DNA of 21,312 nucleotides from Lachnospiraceae bacterium (GCA_004558185.1 SFDP01000040.1:1-21312); one strand, 5' to 3'; positions 12,525 through 21,221 are shown, counted from the first letter of the stretch. Numbers and translations are program-made. The notes: generated by a model not told the origin, from the letters alone.

Positions 12525-15004
12525 AGAAAACCCAGAGACTTTATTTATTTAAAACAATAAAAAAGAACGGTGTCTCATTTTTTGCAGTCGCGTTAATTGC
12601 CGCTACCAGTATTGCCATCTACTTAGGAATCCAATCCGGTGCCAGGGCAATTCTGCAATATGCCGGTCTTTGCTTTGAAGAAAACAGACTGGCTACATCG
12701 GAAATTACCTGTGCTAACGGAATCACTCAGGAAGATATCAATGCTCTGGCAAAGCAGGCCGAAGTGGATACCGTTGAGGGCGGCTACAGAACCACAGCTC
12801 TCATTGATACGCCAAAAGAAAAAATCACCGTACAAATTCGTTCCCTTTTGCATGAAATGAACCGTCCGACTGTTTTGGAAGGTAAGCTTCCCACTACAGA
12901 TAACGAAGTGGCTATAGAACAGAGCTTTGTCCTGGAACAAGGAGCAAAAGTCGGGGATGAAATACATATTGAGCATGACGGTGAATTGCGAAACAGTACT
13001 TTCATTATAACCGGAATCATTAATGAACCCTCTTTCTCATGTGCTATTCTTAACGATTCAAGGGGAAAAAGTGAAGTGGGCTTCGGCTCTGCCTCCTATT
13101 ACATGGAAGTGGCACCGGAAGCATTTGATGCAGCATATTATAATGACTGTTATACAACCGCCTATGTTGAAAACAAGGCACTAAGCGGTATTTATTACTA
13201 TTCGGAAGAATATGCTGCCAAAGAAGCAGGCATCCTTGACAATTTAAAACACTTCGGAGAAAAGCGTGCCGAAATCCGTTATAATTCTCTTTCACAGGAA
13301 GCAGCAGATAAAATAAGAGAGGCCGGGCAGATGTTGGCGGATGCCGAAAAAAATGCTGATAAGATTCAGTATAAAGATTGGGTTGTATCCGGGAGAAACG
13401 ATATGGGTGACGTCCGTGCTGTCAAGGTCATCGTAGATGGACTTTTCACTCTGAGTTATTCCTTTGCACTTATTTTCCTTTTAGTAGCGGTAGTTGTGTG
13501 CTATGCCGCAGTGGTAAAAATGATCGATGACCAAAGGACTTTAATCGGAGCACAGAAGGCTTTGGGCTTTCATACAAAAGAGATTTTTGCACATTATCTG
13601 TCCTATAATGTTTTATGTGCTGTCCTGGGAATCATTATCGGCTGTATCTGCAGTGTATTGATTGTAGAAAACCTCGTCCTTCATATCTTTGCACGAGAGT
13701 TTTTATTTGAAAAAATCCCGCTTTCTTTTGTGGGTGGCAATGCAATAATGGTATCGCTTTTGTGCCTTGTCATTTTTGTACTGGCAACAATCGCAGGATG
13801 CAGAAAGGTATTAAAGCAATCTGCTATCTCTCTGCTTCGTGGGGAAATGCCCACGCAGCAAAAGGCATATTTCTTTGAGTCTTGGAAGGGCTACAAGCAT
13901 CTAAGTCTCTATTCCCGCACAATGATTAAAAATGCTTTAAGTGACAGAGGACGTATGCTTACCACCATCATGGGTGTTGTAGGCTGTGTTTCTCTTTTGA
14001 TTATCACATTTACTTTAAAATTTGCCGTTTCAAATGCGCCGGGTATGCAATTTGAAAAGTATTTCCTCTTTGAAAACCGACTGGCTGTCAACAGCAAAAT
14101 CTGTGCGGTTGGGGATTATGAAGAAATATTAGAACAGGAGGGCATCTCATTCATACGAATACAGGACAAACTAGAGAGCTTCCGTCCCAGGGGCGGAAGC
14201 TGGGAAAATATTCATATAGTTGCCGTAGATGACGATGAACAACTAAAAAACTATATCTATTTGGAAGATGTCAATACAAGAGAAGCCGTCAGGGTTCCTG
14301 ACGACGGAGTATTAATTTCCAAAAAATGTGCAGATAATTTTGAATTGGAGGCAGGTTCGGTAATTGAACTCATGGACTCTGATGGAAATCCCAGAGAATG
14401 TAAGGTTTCGGGCGTAATAGAGCATTATCTTCCCTATCACCAGATTATAACCTCTGTGGACTACTATGAGGGTTTGATGGGAGAGGAAACAGATAAATGT
14501 ATATTCCTTTTAAAAGGCAATATTGATGGTCTCTATGATAAAGTCAAAAGCGAAGATGGCTTTTTATCATTAAAAGATAACAGTGAATATATGATACCAT
14601 TCACAAGTATTAATTTGGTAATCATAATCTGTTTTTGCTTCTCCGGGATTCTCTCTGTATTGGTTTTGTTAAATCAAATGAATATGTACATAAACAGAAA
14701 ATCTAAAGAGTTGGCGGTTATGAGGATTAACGGCTATACTCTGAAAGAAACAAAAACCTTTGTAAGCAAGGATAATATTGTTTTGATTGCTCTGGGCTTA
14801 ATAGTCGGATGTGGAATCGGCACACCGTTAGCTCAACTTGAAGTTATGATTATGGAAACAGGAACCAGACGCTACATAACCACACCAAATTTGCTTGCCT
14901 GTTTCCTCTCAGCAATAATATGTGTTATCTTTGCCCTGATTATAAATAAAATCGCTCTTAGAAAAATAGATTCCTTGAGCTTAACAAATATTAACGGAAA
15001 CTGA
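12518..15004 (+). CDS. FtsX/MacB-type ABC transporter permease, partner of GAF-ABC
   Basis: 828 residues. Helix 1 at about 19-38; first extracellular domain 40-305 with a helical, possibly coiled stretch near 258-285; helices 2-4 with the FtsX block at 310-430 (RTLIGAQKALGFHTKEIF at 340-357); helix 5 near 480-502; second extracellular domain to about 690; final FtsX block with a KSKELAVMRINGYTLKE motif and three helices to about 815. The same two-module plan occurs in the minus-strand permease, but the sequences are clearly diverged and the extracellular domains differ, so the substrates may differ. ATG 12518 has AAGGAG 5 nt upstream inside the ATPase gene. It is the last gene of the operon, ending before a hairpin terminator. 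Substrate unknown. Confidence 0.92.
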   Translation: MVKKTQRLYLFKTIKKNGVSFFAVALIAATSIAIYLGIQSGARAILQYAGLCFEENRLATSEITCANGITQEDINALAKQAEVDTVEGGYRTTALIDTPKEKITVQIRSLLHEMNRPTVLEGKLPTTDNEVAIEQSFVLEQGAKVGDEIHIEHDGELRNSTFIITGIINEPSFSCAILNDSRGKSEVGFGSASYYMEVAPEAFDAAYYNDCYTTAYVENKALSGIYYYSEEYAAKEAGILDNLKHFGEKRAEIRYNSLSQEAADKIREAGQMLADAEKNADKIQYKDWVVSGRNDMGDVRAVKVIVDGLFTLSYSFALIFLLVAVVVCYAAVVKMIDDQRTLIGAQKALGFHTKEIFAHYLSYNVLCAVLGIIIGCICSVLIVENLVLHIFAREFLFEKIPLSFVGGNAIMVSLLCLVIFVLATIAGCRKVLKQSAISLLRGEMPTQQKAYFFESWKGYKHLSLYSRTMIKNALSDRGRMLTTIMGVVGCVSLLIITFTLKFAVSNAPGMQFEKYFLFENRLAVNSKICAVGDYEEILEQEGISFIRIQDKLESFRPRGGSWENIHIVAVDDDEQLKNYIYLEDVNTREAVRVPDDGVLISKKCADNFELEAGSVIELMDSDGNPRECKVSGVIEHYLPYHQIITSVDYYEGLMGEETDKCIFLLKGNIDGLYDKVKSEDGFLSLKDNSEYMIPFTSINLVIIICFCFSGILSVLVLLNQMNMYINRKSKELAVMRINGYTLKETKTFVSKDNIVLIALGLIVGCGIGTPLAQLEVMIMETGTRRYITTPNLLACFLSAIICVIFALIINKIALRKIDSLSLTNINGN

Positions 15005-15083
15005 CAAGGAATACAAAGAACCTGAAGTCCTGCTGTATTATGACAATGCTGGTGAGTGGCGGCATTTAACTTCGTGCATCAAC

Positions 15084-15118
15084 ATAAGGCAGCCTGTGCA
15101 ACAAACAGACTGCCTTAT
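15084..15118. terminator. Hairpin terminator between convergent genes
   Basis: ATAAGGCAG (15084-15092) pairs with CTGCCTTAT (15110-15118); after a 1x1 mismatch an inner CTGT/ACAG stem extends it, leaving a 7-nt loop. A short T-rich tract follows on the plus strand (CCTTTTCT). It lies 79 nt after the permease stop and 8 nt beyond the clpB stop on the other strand, so it may serve both. Confidence 0.7.
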
Positions 15119-15126
15119 ATCCTTTT

Positions 15127-17721
15127 CTACTGTTTCACTGCCATTGCCTTAAGCTGGTGGCTGTTCTCATCCACATCGATACGAATGGTATCCTTTGCTT
15201 CTACCTTGTCCTCCAGTATCAATCTGGCGGCCAGGGTTTCCACATTTCTTTGCACATAGCGTTTCAATGGCCTTGCTCCGTAAATCGGATCATACCCTTC
15301 TTCCACAATCAGTGCCTCTGCCCCAGGTGTAATTTCAATAGATACCTCTCTGTCCGCCAGTCGTTCGTTTACCTGGTCAACAATCAGATGAACAATATGA
15401 CCAATATCCTGACGAGTCAGCGGCTTAAAGAGAATCGTTTCATCCAGACGATTCAGGAATTCCGGTCTGAAATGTATCCTCAGTTCATTCATTACTGCCT
15501 CTCTTGCCAACTCCTCAATGCTGCCATCCTCACAAATACCTTCAAGCAGGTAGTGAGCACCAATGTTCGAGGTCATAATCAGAATAGTATTCTTAAAATC
15601 CACAGTTCTTCCCTGAGAGTCGGTTATCCGGCCATCGTCAAGCACCTGCAAAAGTACATTGAATACATCGGGATGAGCTTTTTCAATTTCATCAAAGAGC
15701 ACTACTGCGTAGGGCTTACGCCGAACCGCCTCGGTCAACTGGCCACCTTCCTCATAGCCAATATAGCCGGGAGGTGCTCCAATCAGTCTTGCCACAGAAT
15801 GTTTCTCCATATATTCGCTCATGTCGATACGAACCATATTACTCTCGTCATCAAACAGAGCCTCAGCCAAAGCCTTGGCCAGTTCTGTTTTTCCCACACC
15901 GGTAGGCCCCAAAAACAGGAAGGAGCCGATAGGCTTTGCAGGGTCTTTGATTCCTGCTTTTGAACGGATAATGGCTTCTGTAACCAGACTAACCCCTTCC
16001 TCCTGTCCGATTACCCGTTTATGCAGCTCCTGATCCAGATGCAGTGTCTTATTCCTCTCACTTTCAGTCAGCTTGGCTACCGGTATACCGGTCCACCGGG
16101 AAACAATCTTTCCGATTTCCTCCTCCGATACACTTTCGTGAACCAGGCTTAAATCCTCAGATTTAACCTTTTCTTCCTCAATTTCCAACTGTTTTTTCAG
16201 CTCCGGCAGTCTGCCGTAGCTAAGCTCTGCTGCCTTTTCATAATCCCCTTCTCTCTGGGCAATCTGGATCTCGCTATTCATGCTTTCGATCTCTTCCCGC
16301 AGGCGTGACAGCTTCTCCACAGAGGCTTTCTCATTCTCCCACTGAGCCATACGGTTGTTTAACTCTTCCTTCTGTTCAGCCAGCTCCTTCTGCAGATTCT
16401 CCAGGCGTTCCCGGCTTAGTCGGTCCTCCTCCTTCTTCAGAGCCGCTTCTTCAATTTCCATCTGCATGACCCGTCTGCGAAGCTCATCCACCTCAGTAGG
16501 CATAGAGTCCAGTTCCGTTTTGATCAATGCACAGGCCTCATCAACCAGATCAATGGCCTTGTCCGGCAGAAAGCGGTCAGAAATGTAGCGATTGGAAAGT
16601 ATTGCTGCACTGACCAGAGCATTGTCCAGAATTTTTACCCCATGGTAAACCTCATACCTCTCTTTTAGGCCACGGAGAATGGATATAGTGTCCTCTACCG
16701 TGGGCTCATCCACCATAACCGGCTGGAATCTTCGCTCCAAGGCCGCATCCTTTTCAATATACTGGCGGTATTCATCCAGAGTAGTGGCGCCGATGCAGTG
16801 CAGCTCTCCTCTTGCCAGCATGGGCTTAAGCATATTTCCTGCATCCAGGGCTCCGTCTGTCTTCCCCGCACCCACGATGGTATGCAGCTCATCAATGAAC
16901 AGAATGATCTGCCCATTGCTGCTCTTCACCTCCTCCAGAACCGCCTTCAAACGCTCCTCAAATTCACCACGGTATTTGGCACCGGCTACCAGCGCTCCCA
17001 TGTCCAGAGCAAAAATTTTCTTATCCTTAAGACCGCCCGGCACATCTCCTCTGACGATTCGCTGAGCAAGTCCCTCAACCACTGCCGTCTTACCTACACC
17101 CGGCTCACCAATGAGAACAGGGTTATTCTTGGTTTTTCGAGACAGAATCCGAATCAGGTTCCTAATCTCATGATCACGACCGATAACAGGGTCCAGCTTC
17201 TCGTTTTTGGCCTTTTCTACCAGATCCTGTCCATATTTCTCCAGTGTATCATAGGTAGCTTCCGGATTATCACTGGTTACCCGCTGGTTGCCTCTTACCG
17301 TAGACAAGGCCTGCAAAAATCGTTCCCGGGTAATTCCGTATTCCTGAAGCAGAGCCTTAAGCTCTCTGTTCGGATGCTTGAGCATAGATAAAAACAGATG
17401 CTCTACCGATACATATTCATCTCCCATCTGCTTGGCTTCATCCTCTGCGCTGATTAATACCTTATTCAAATCCTTACCGATGTAGACCTGTCCCCCCTGA
17501 ACCTTGACCCGTTTTGCAACTGCCTGTTCAGCACGTCTTACAAAATGCTCTTTCTGAATTTCCATCTTCTCGATCAGCTTCAGAATCAAGCTGTCCTCCA
17601 GGGTTAAAAGACTGTAAAGAAGATGCTCCTGTTCAATCTCCTGATTTCCATACTCATAGGCAAGCTTTTCACAGCCTTCCACTGCCTGCATGGATTTCTG
17701 CGTAAATTTTGAAATGTTCAT
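15127..17721 (-). CDS. clpB: ClpB ATP-dependent protein disaggregase
   Basis: 864 residues, full length for ClpB. Residues 1-145 are the Clp N-domain (FTQKSMQAVEGCEKLAYEYG). AAA+ domain 1: Walker A GEPGVGKT 205-212, Walker B ILFIDE 273-278, and ALERRF with the arginine finger near 328-332. A long acidic coiled-coil M-domain spans about 405-525 and separates ClpB from ClpA/ClpC. AAA+ domain 2: Walker A GPTGVGKT 605-612, pore loop GYIG 652-655, Walker B VLFDEIE 674-680, sensor 2 GARPLKR 815-821. There is no IGF loop, so no ClpP partner is expected. With DnaK/DnaJ/GrpE it pulls proteins from aggregates in the cytoplasm. ATG 17721 has GGGAGG 7 nt upstream. Transcription comes from a CIRCE-covered promoter with a leader of about 140 nt (17722-17863), long for a heat-shock gene. 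It is transcribed alone. Confidence 0.98.
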   Translation of the reverse strand: MNISKFTQKSMQAVEGCEKLAYEYGNQEIEQEHLLYSLLTLEDSLILKLIEKMEIQKEHFVRRAEQAVAKRVKVQGGQVYIGKDLNKVLISAEDEAKQMGDEYVSVEHLFLSMLKHPNRELKALLQEYGITRERFLQALSTVRGNQRVTSDNPEATYDTLEKYGQDLVEKAKNEKLDPVIGRDHEIRNLIRILSRKTKNNPVLIGEPGVGKTAVVEGLAQRIVRGDVPGGLKDKKIFALDMGALVAGAKYRGEFEERLKAVLEEVKSSNGQIILFIDELHTIVGAGKTDGALDAGNMLKPMLARGELHCIGATTLDEYRQYIEKDAALERRFQPVMVDEPTVEDTISILRGLKERYEVYHGVKILDNALVSAAILSNRYISDRFLPDKAIDLVDEACALIKTELDSMPTEVDELRRRVMQMEIEEAALKKEEDRLSRERLENLQKELAEQKEELNNRMAQWENEKASVEKLSRLREEIESMNSEIQIAQREGDYEKAAELSYGRLPELKKQLEIEEEKVKSEDLSLVHESVSEEEIGKIVSRWTGIPVAKLTESERNKTLHLDQELHKRVIGQEEGVSLVTEAIIRSKAGIKDPAKPIGSFLFLGPTGVGKTELAKALAEALFDDESNMVRIDMSEYMEKHSVARLIGAPPGYIGYEEGGQLTEAVRRKPYAVVLFDEIEKAHPDVFNVLLQVLDDGRITDSQGRTVDFKNTILIMTSNIGAHYLLEGICEDGSIEELAREAVMNELRIHFRPEFLNRLDETILFKPLTRQDIGHIVHLIVDQVNERLADREVSIEITPGAEALIVEEGYDPIYGARPLKRYVQRNVETLAARLILEDKVEAKDTIRIDVDENSHQLKAMAVKQ

Positions 17722-17869
17722 AGACTTACCTCCCTCTAAACATAGTCTGGTAGAATTTCTTCAAAATATCCCCTCACCGATTACAAGCAGAACCTGCAAC
17801 AGGGCTGAATGGAATTGCTGCTTCTCAGCTATAAACTCTCCAGAAAATTGTTTGCGTTGTTATAATTAT

Positions 17870-17898
17870 TTTATAACTCATTTTATTAGCACTGTCAA
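17870..17898 (-). promoter_or_regulatory. Housekeeping promoter of clpB
   Basis: On the minus strand: perfect -35 TTGACA (17893-17898), exactly 17-nt spacer, -10 TATAAA (17870-17875). The -35 lies inside the CIRCE element, so HrcA bound there would exclude RNA polymerase. The predicted start near 17863 leaves a leader of about 140 nt. Confidence 0.85.
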
Positions 17899-17912
17899 TA
17901 GGTGAGTGCTAA
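17886..17912. promoter_or_regulatory. CIRCE operator (HrcA site) upstream of clpB
   Basis: TTAGCACTg - 9 nt - GAGTGCTAA. This matches the CIRCE consensus TTAGCACTC-N9-GAGTGCTAA at 17 of 18 arm positions; the only change is G for C at the last base of the left arm. HrcA represses from CIRCE at normal temperature and releases it when GroEL is titrated by unfolded protein. hrcA itself is not in the window. Confidence 0.93.
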
Positions 17913-18216
17913 TAATTCTGAATATTTTTCCAACCCCTTGATTTTACAGGGTTTGCAGAATATTAAAAATTTATAAAATATAGTTTTTGCCTTCTGTACC
18001 CTGCCATATCCCTTTTCTGAATAATGGGGTATAACCTTCAGCTCATATTATCATTGTTACAACATAACTCATTCAAAATAATCACCGGCTCTCTGTTAAA
18101 ATATTCCTGCCCATCAGACTTTATGTGATGATGATGCTTAAGACTTTACTCCCGCCAGCCTGTAAATTACCCAAATTAGATGCATAACTGCTTCCTTATT
18201 TCATATGCTATATTCT
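17913..18216. other. Gene-free intergenic region between clpB and DUF6512 gene
   Basis: 304 nt of AT-rich DNA between two divergent genes. I see no convincing reading frame. An imperfect inverted repeat, AACCC/GGGTT with a 12-nt spacer, lies at 17932-17953. A weak candidate promoter for the downstream gene is TTGTTA - 17 nt - AATAAT near 18054-18082. No ribosome binding site precedes the downstream ATG. Confidence 0.5.
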
Positions 18217-18722
18217 ATGAATAAATTAAACCGATATATCATCACAGGAATAATCTTCGTCATTATCGCCGGTACTCTTTCCCATTTTGTCTATGAATGG
18301 TCTGGTAAGAGCTTCATATTGGGCTTTTTCTTTCCGGTCAGTGAATCTGCCTGGGAGCATATGAAGCTATGCTTTTTTCCCATGCTTATTTATTCGTTAT
18401 ATATGAAAAAAAACTGAAAAATGAATATCCCTGCATAGCTTCGGCCTCCTATTTGGGAACCTTACTGGGAGCATTTCTGATTCCGGTAATTTTTTATACC
18501 TATTCCGGCATTCTGGGAAGCAGCTTTCTGCCCCTTGACATCGCCACCTTTATCGTCAGTGTAATTCTGGCATTTTGGACTGTTTACAGGCTTACTCTGT
18601 CTTGCAGAATTAATCCATACAGCTTCCTGTTGGGACTTCTTATCTGCATCATGGCAATCTGCTTTTTTCTCTTTACCTATCTGCCGCCTGATATAAACCT
18701 TTTTAGAGATCCAACAAAATGA
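18217..18722 (+). pseudogene. DUF6512-family membrane protein gene, frameshifted
   Basis: Two overlapping frames together give one protein of about 168 residues. The first (from ATG 18217, MNKLNRYIITGIIF) covers one membrane helix and the family-like block HFVYEWSG...PVSESAWEHMKLCFFPML, then stops at 18415-18417. The second continues LKNEYPCIASASYLGTLLG with three more helices and ends at 18722. The switch falls in a run of eight A at 18406-18413; one extra A would restore MKKKLKNEY and the whole frame. The match to DUF6512 (small clostridial four- to five-helix proteins of unknown function) is by pattern memory. Either the gene is inactivated, the base is a sequencing error, or polymerase slippage at the A run restores some product. 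No clear ribosome binding site is visible before the ATG. A terminator follows 62 nt downstream. Confidence 0.75.
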
Positions 18723-18784
18723 GGTGTTTGGGCAGAAATATGGTATTCTTGCTTATGTTGAACAATTTTTATATTAATACAGAA

Positions 18785-18814
18785 AGGCGGCAGAGAGAAA
18801 ATCTTTTGCCGCCT
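18785..18814 (+). terminator. Hairpin terminator after the DUF6512 gene
   Basis: AGGCGGCA (18785-18792) pairs with TGCCGCCT (18807-18814), with an inner AGA/TCT extension, followed by GAAAATTTTTC. A strong GC stem with a short T-run fits an intrinsic terminator that separates the DUF6512 gene from the MerR operon. Confidence 0.75.
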
Positions 18815-18834
18815 GAAAATTTTTCAAAAAGGGC

Positions 18835-18865
18835 TTGTTTGTGACGTTGCGTAATAATTTATAAT
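18835..18865 (+). promoter_or_regulatory. MerR-type promoter with 19-nt spacer and operator
   Basis: -35 TTGTTT (18835-18840), 19-nt spacer, perfect -10 TATAAT (18860-18865). Spacers of 19-20 nt are the hallmark of promoters activated by MerR-family regulators, which untwist the DNA. The spacer holds ACG-TTG-CGT (18844-18852), a palindromic core with partial symmetry outward, like operators of the BmrR/TipA group. It implies autoregulation of the MerR-ABC operon. AGGAGG (18873-18878) lies 9 nt before ATG 18888. Confidence 0.7.
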
Positions 18866-18887
18866 ATGTCTCAGGAGGTAGATAAGT

Positions 18888-19685
18888 ATGGCAAAATACA
18901 GGGCAATTCCGCAGGGGTTTATGACAGTTGGCGAAGCTGCAAGGAAAACGGGTGTTACTGTCCGCACTCTACAATACTACGATAAAGAAGGGCTTCTCTC
19001 CCCATCAGCAGAAAGCGAGGGTGGGCGCAGGCTTTATACCGATAAAGATTTGGTTATCCTTCATCAGATTATATCTTTGAAATCACTGGGATTTTCTTTG
19101 GACGATATAAAACAACGATTGGTCTCTTTGGAAACACCGGCTGATGTTGCAAATGCTCTTACAGAGCAGGCAGATGATATACGAAGAAAAATAGAACAGC
19201 TTAAGGCTTCTTTGTCAGCAATAGAACAGTTAAAAGCAGAAGTTTTACAAATGCAGACGGTCAACTTTAAGACGTATGCGGATATTATTGTCAATCTGCA
19301 AATGAAGAATGACTCTTATTATCTTATTAAGCGTTTCGATGATGATACGCTCGACCATATACGCAGTCAATTTGATAAGGAAAGTGGCTTAGATTTTATG
19401 GAAAGATTTAACCGCCTGAGTGATGAAATCGTACAGCTTCAAAAGGAAAATGTATCTCCTGAAAGCGAAAAATGCCAACAGGTTGTAAAAGAATATTGGA
19501 GCCTGATTATGGAGTTTACAAAGGGTGATATGCGTCTACTCACGAAATTGATAGAGTACGGTAACATTGATACCGCCACAAATGCTTGGGAAGAAAGGCA
19601 AAAAATCGTAAACGATTATTTAGAGCCAGCTTTGCAAATCTATTTCTCAAGACTTGGAGAAAATCCGTTTGAGGGGGTGGAATGA
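18888..19685 (+). CDS. MerR-family transcriptional regulator
   Basis: 265 residues. Winged HTH at 12-80: FMTVGEAARKTGVTVRTLQYYDKEGLL, then GGRRLY at 45-50 and KSLGFSLDDIKQRL at 65-78. A dimerising coiled coil follows at about 88-125, rich in Glu, Gln, Leu and Lys. The C-terminal 135 residues are helical (DADTLDHIRSQ-like block, EYWSLIMEFTKGD near 205) and recall the TipAS-type effector domain that binds drugs, though I could not confirm it. It is the first gene of a three-gene operon with an ABC transporter and a 19-nt-spacer promoter, so it probably switches on its own exporter when a ligand binds. The stop overlaps the next start by 4 nt (ATGA). Confidence 0.92.
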   Translation: MAKYRAIPQGFMTVGEAARKTGVTVRTLQYYDKEGLLSPSAESEGGRRLYTDKDLVILHQIISLKSLGFSLDDIKQRLVSLETPADVANALTEQADDIRRKIEQLKASLSAIEQLKAEVLQMQTVNFKTYADIIVNLQMKNDSYYLIKRFDDDTLDHIRSQFDKESGLDFMERFNRLSDEIVQLQKENVSPESEKCQQVVKEYWSLIMEFTKGDMRLLTKLIEYGNIDTATNAWEERQKIVNDYLEPALQIYFSRLGENPFEGVE

Positions 19686-20500
19686 TGAATAGTGCAATAC
19701 AAGTTCGTGGATTAAAGAAAAGTTACGGCAACCATATGGTTCTGGGAGGACTTGATTTTCAAATTAAAAAGGGAGAAATTTTTGCTCTGCTTGGCGTAAA
19801 CGGAGCAGGAAAAACGACAGCACTTGAATGTATCGAAGGTCTAAGAAAATATGACAGTGGTGCGATTACTGTAAACGGGAAAATGGGTATTCAACTTCAG
19901 TCATCCTCTTTACCAGCCCATATCAGGCCAATGGAGGCTGTAAAGCTGTTTGCAAAATGGAATAAAACCAAAATTGATTATACCATGCTTAATGGTCTTG
20001 GCATCAAAGAAATTGAAAAGAAGCCGTATATACAATTATCCACAGGGCAGAAACGACGATTACATCTTGCCCTTGCGCTTATCAGCAATCCCGATGTTAT
20101 TTTTCTTGATGAGCCAACTGCGGGACTTGATGTTGAAGGAAGACTATCACTCCACAAGCAAATCCGAAATCTCAAATCACACGGAAAAACAATCGTTTTG
20201 GCAAGCCACGATATGGCGGAAGTAGAAACCTTATGTGACCGCATTGCCATTTTGAACAACGGATATATTGTCTTTTGCGGCACAGCTTTGGAACTGACCA
20301 ATCGGGTTGGGAGAAAATACTTTATCCATATCAAGACGCACCAAGGAGACAACACTTTTGAAACGGACAATATCGAAGACACTTTGATTTCCTTACTGGG
20401 CGAATTAAAACAGAAAAAAATCCATGTATTAGATATTAAAGTTGATCGTGGCACGCTGGAACAGCATTTTATCGAAATGGCAAGGAGGGAAGCAGAATGA
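19682..20500 (+). CDS. ABC transporter ATP-binding protein (ABC-2/CcmA type)
   Basis: 272 residues. Walker A GVNGAGKT 38-45, Q-loop near Q71-Q73 (GIQLQSSSLP), signature LSTGQKRR 119-126 (Thr where Gly is usual), Walker B VIFLDEP 139-145 with E144, D-loop AGLD and H176. The region between Walker A and the signature is short, as in drug and antibiotic ABC-2 exporters. It should energise the following permease, with MerR as regulator. ATG 19682 overlaps the MerR stop; a second ATG follows directly at 19685. The ribosome binding site is GAGGGGG inside the MerR gene. The substrate is unknown; drug or peptide export is the usual role. Confidence 0.94.
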   Translation: MMNSAIQVRGLKKSYGNHMVLGGLDFQIKKGEIFALLGVNGAGKTTALECIEGLRKYDSGAITVNGKMGIQLQSSSLPAHIRPMEAVKLFAKWNKTKIDYTMLNGLGIKEIEKKPYIQLSTGQKRRLHLALALISNPDVIFLDEPTAGLDVEGRLSLHKQIRNLKSHGKTIVLASHDMAEVETLCDRIAILNNGYIVFCGTALELTNRVGRKYFIHIKTHQGDNTFETDNIEDTLISLLGELKQKKIHVLDIKVDRGTLEQHFIEMARREAE

Positions 20501-21213
20501 ACGTTTTTTTATGTGGAGTAGCATTACAATGGAAATTGGACATACGCAGTAAATCTTTGTTAGTAACCTGCTATATCGTTCCGCTTATTTTCTTTCTGCT
20601 TATGGGTGGTATTTTTACTTCTGTTATGCCTGAAATGAGAAGCACGCTAATACAGTCCATGATTGTAATGAGCGTTTCAATGGGGGCATTTATTGGGTTG
20701 CCGCCAATATTGATTGAAACTTATGGAAGTGATGTAAAAAAGGTTTATAAAGCAAATGGAGTACCTTTATATTTAGGTCTTGTTACAATGTTCCTTTCTG
20801 CATTTGTGCATTTGATGATTAGCTGTGTCATTATATTACTGCTTGCCCCGATACTGTTTGAGGCGGCTTTGCCAGTACGGCTTCCATTTTTCTTTCTTGC
20901 GCTTGCCATATACATCATTGTGTCGTTGAGTATTGGAAGTATATTGGGACTGATTGTAAAAAATCAGGCAAAGCTGACAATGATAGCGCAGCTTGTGTTT
21001 TTGCCCTCGATTATGCTTTCGGGAATTATGTTCCCTATCGACTTGCTGCCCGATTTTCTTGAAGCCATTGGGCGTATTTTTCCCGCTTCCTGGGGATACC
21101 GATTGATGTTAGATAATGGCTTTTGCCTTGAAAATCTATGGTATCTAATCCTTTTATTGGGTGCGGCGATACTTGTATGTGGAATACTTTTGAATAGACA
21201 AAATACAATATAG
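20497..21213 (+). CDS. ABC-2 type transporter permease
   Basis: 238 residues with six hydrophobic helices: about 20-42, 52-75, 92-120, 128-154, 160-180 and 213-232. It contains the ABC-2 signature region VFLPSIMLSGIMFPIDLLP near 167-185, followed by PASWGYRL. It overlaps the ATPase gene by 4 nt (ATGA), with AAGGAGGGAAG just upstream as ribosome binding site. It should form a homodimer with two ATPase subunits as an exporter. No terminator with a T-run is seen after the stop, but a structured sequence follows. Confidence 0.92.
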   Translation: MNVFLCGVALQWKLDIRSKSLLVTCYIVPLIFFLLMGGIFTSVMPEMRSTLIQSMIVMSVSMGAFIGLPPILIETYGSDVKKVYKANGVPLYLGLVTMFLSAFVHLMISCVIILLLAPILFEAALPVRLPFFFLALAIYIIVSLSIGSILGLIVKNQAKLTMIAQLVFLPSIMLSGIMFPIDLLPDFLEAIGRIFPASWGYRLMLDNGFCLENLWYLILLLGAAILVCGILLNRQNTI

Positions 21214-21221
21214 TGATACCA

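Noticed and set aside
15157..17391. Several plus-strand open frames of 70-268 codons
   Set aside because: All are antisense to clpB, whose whole length is accounted for by known domains.
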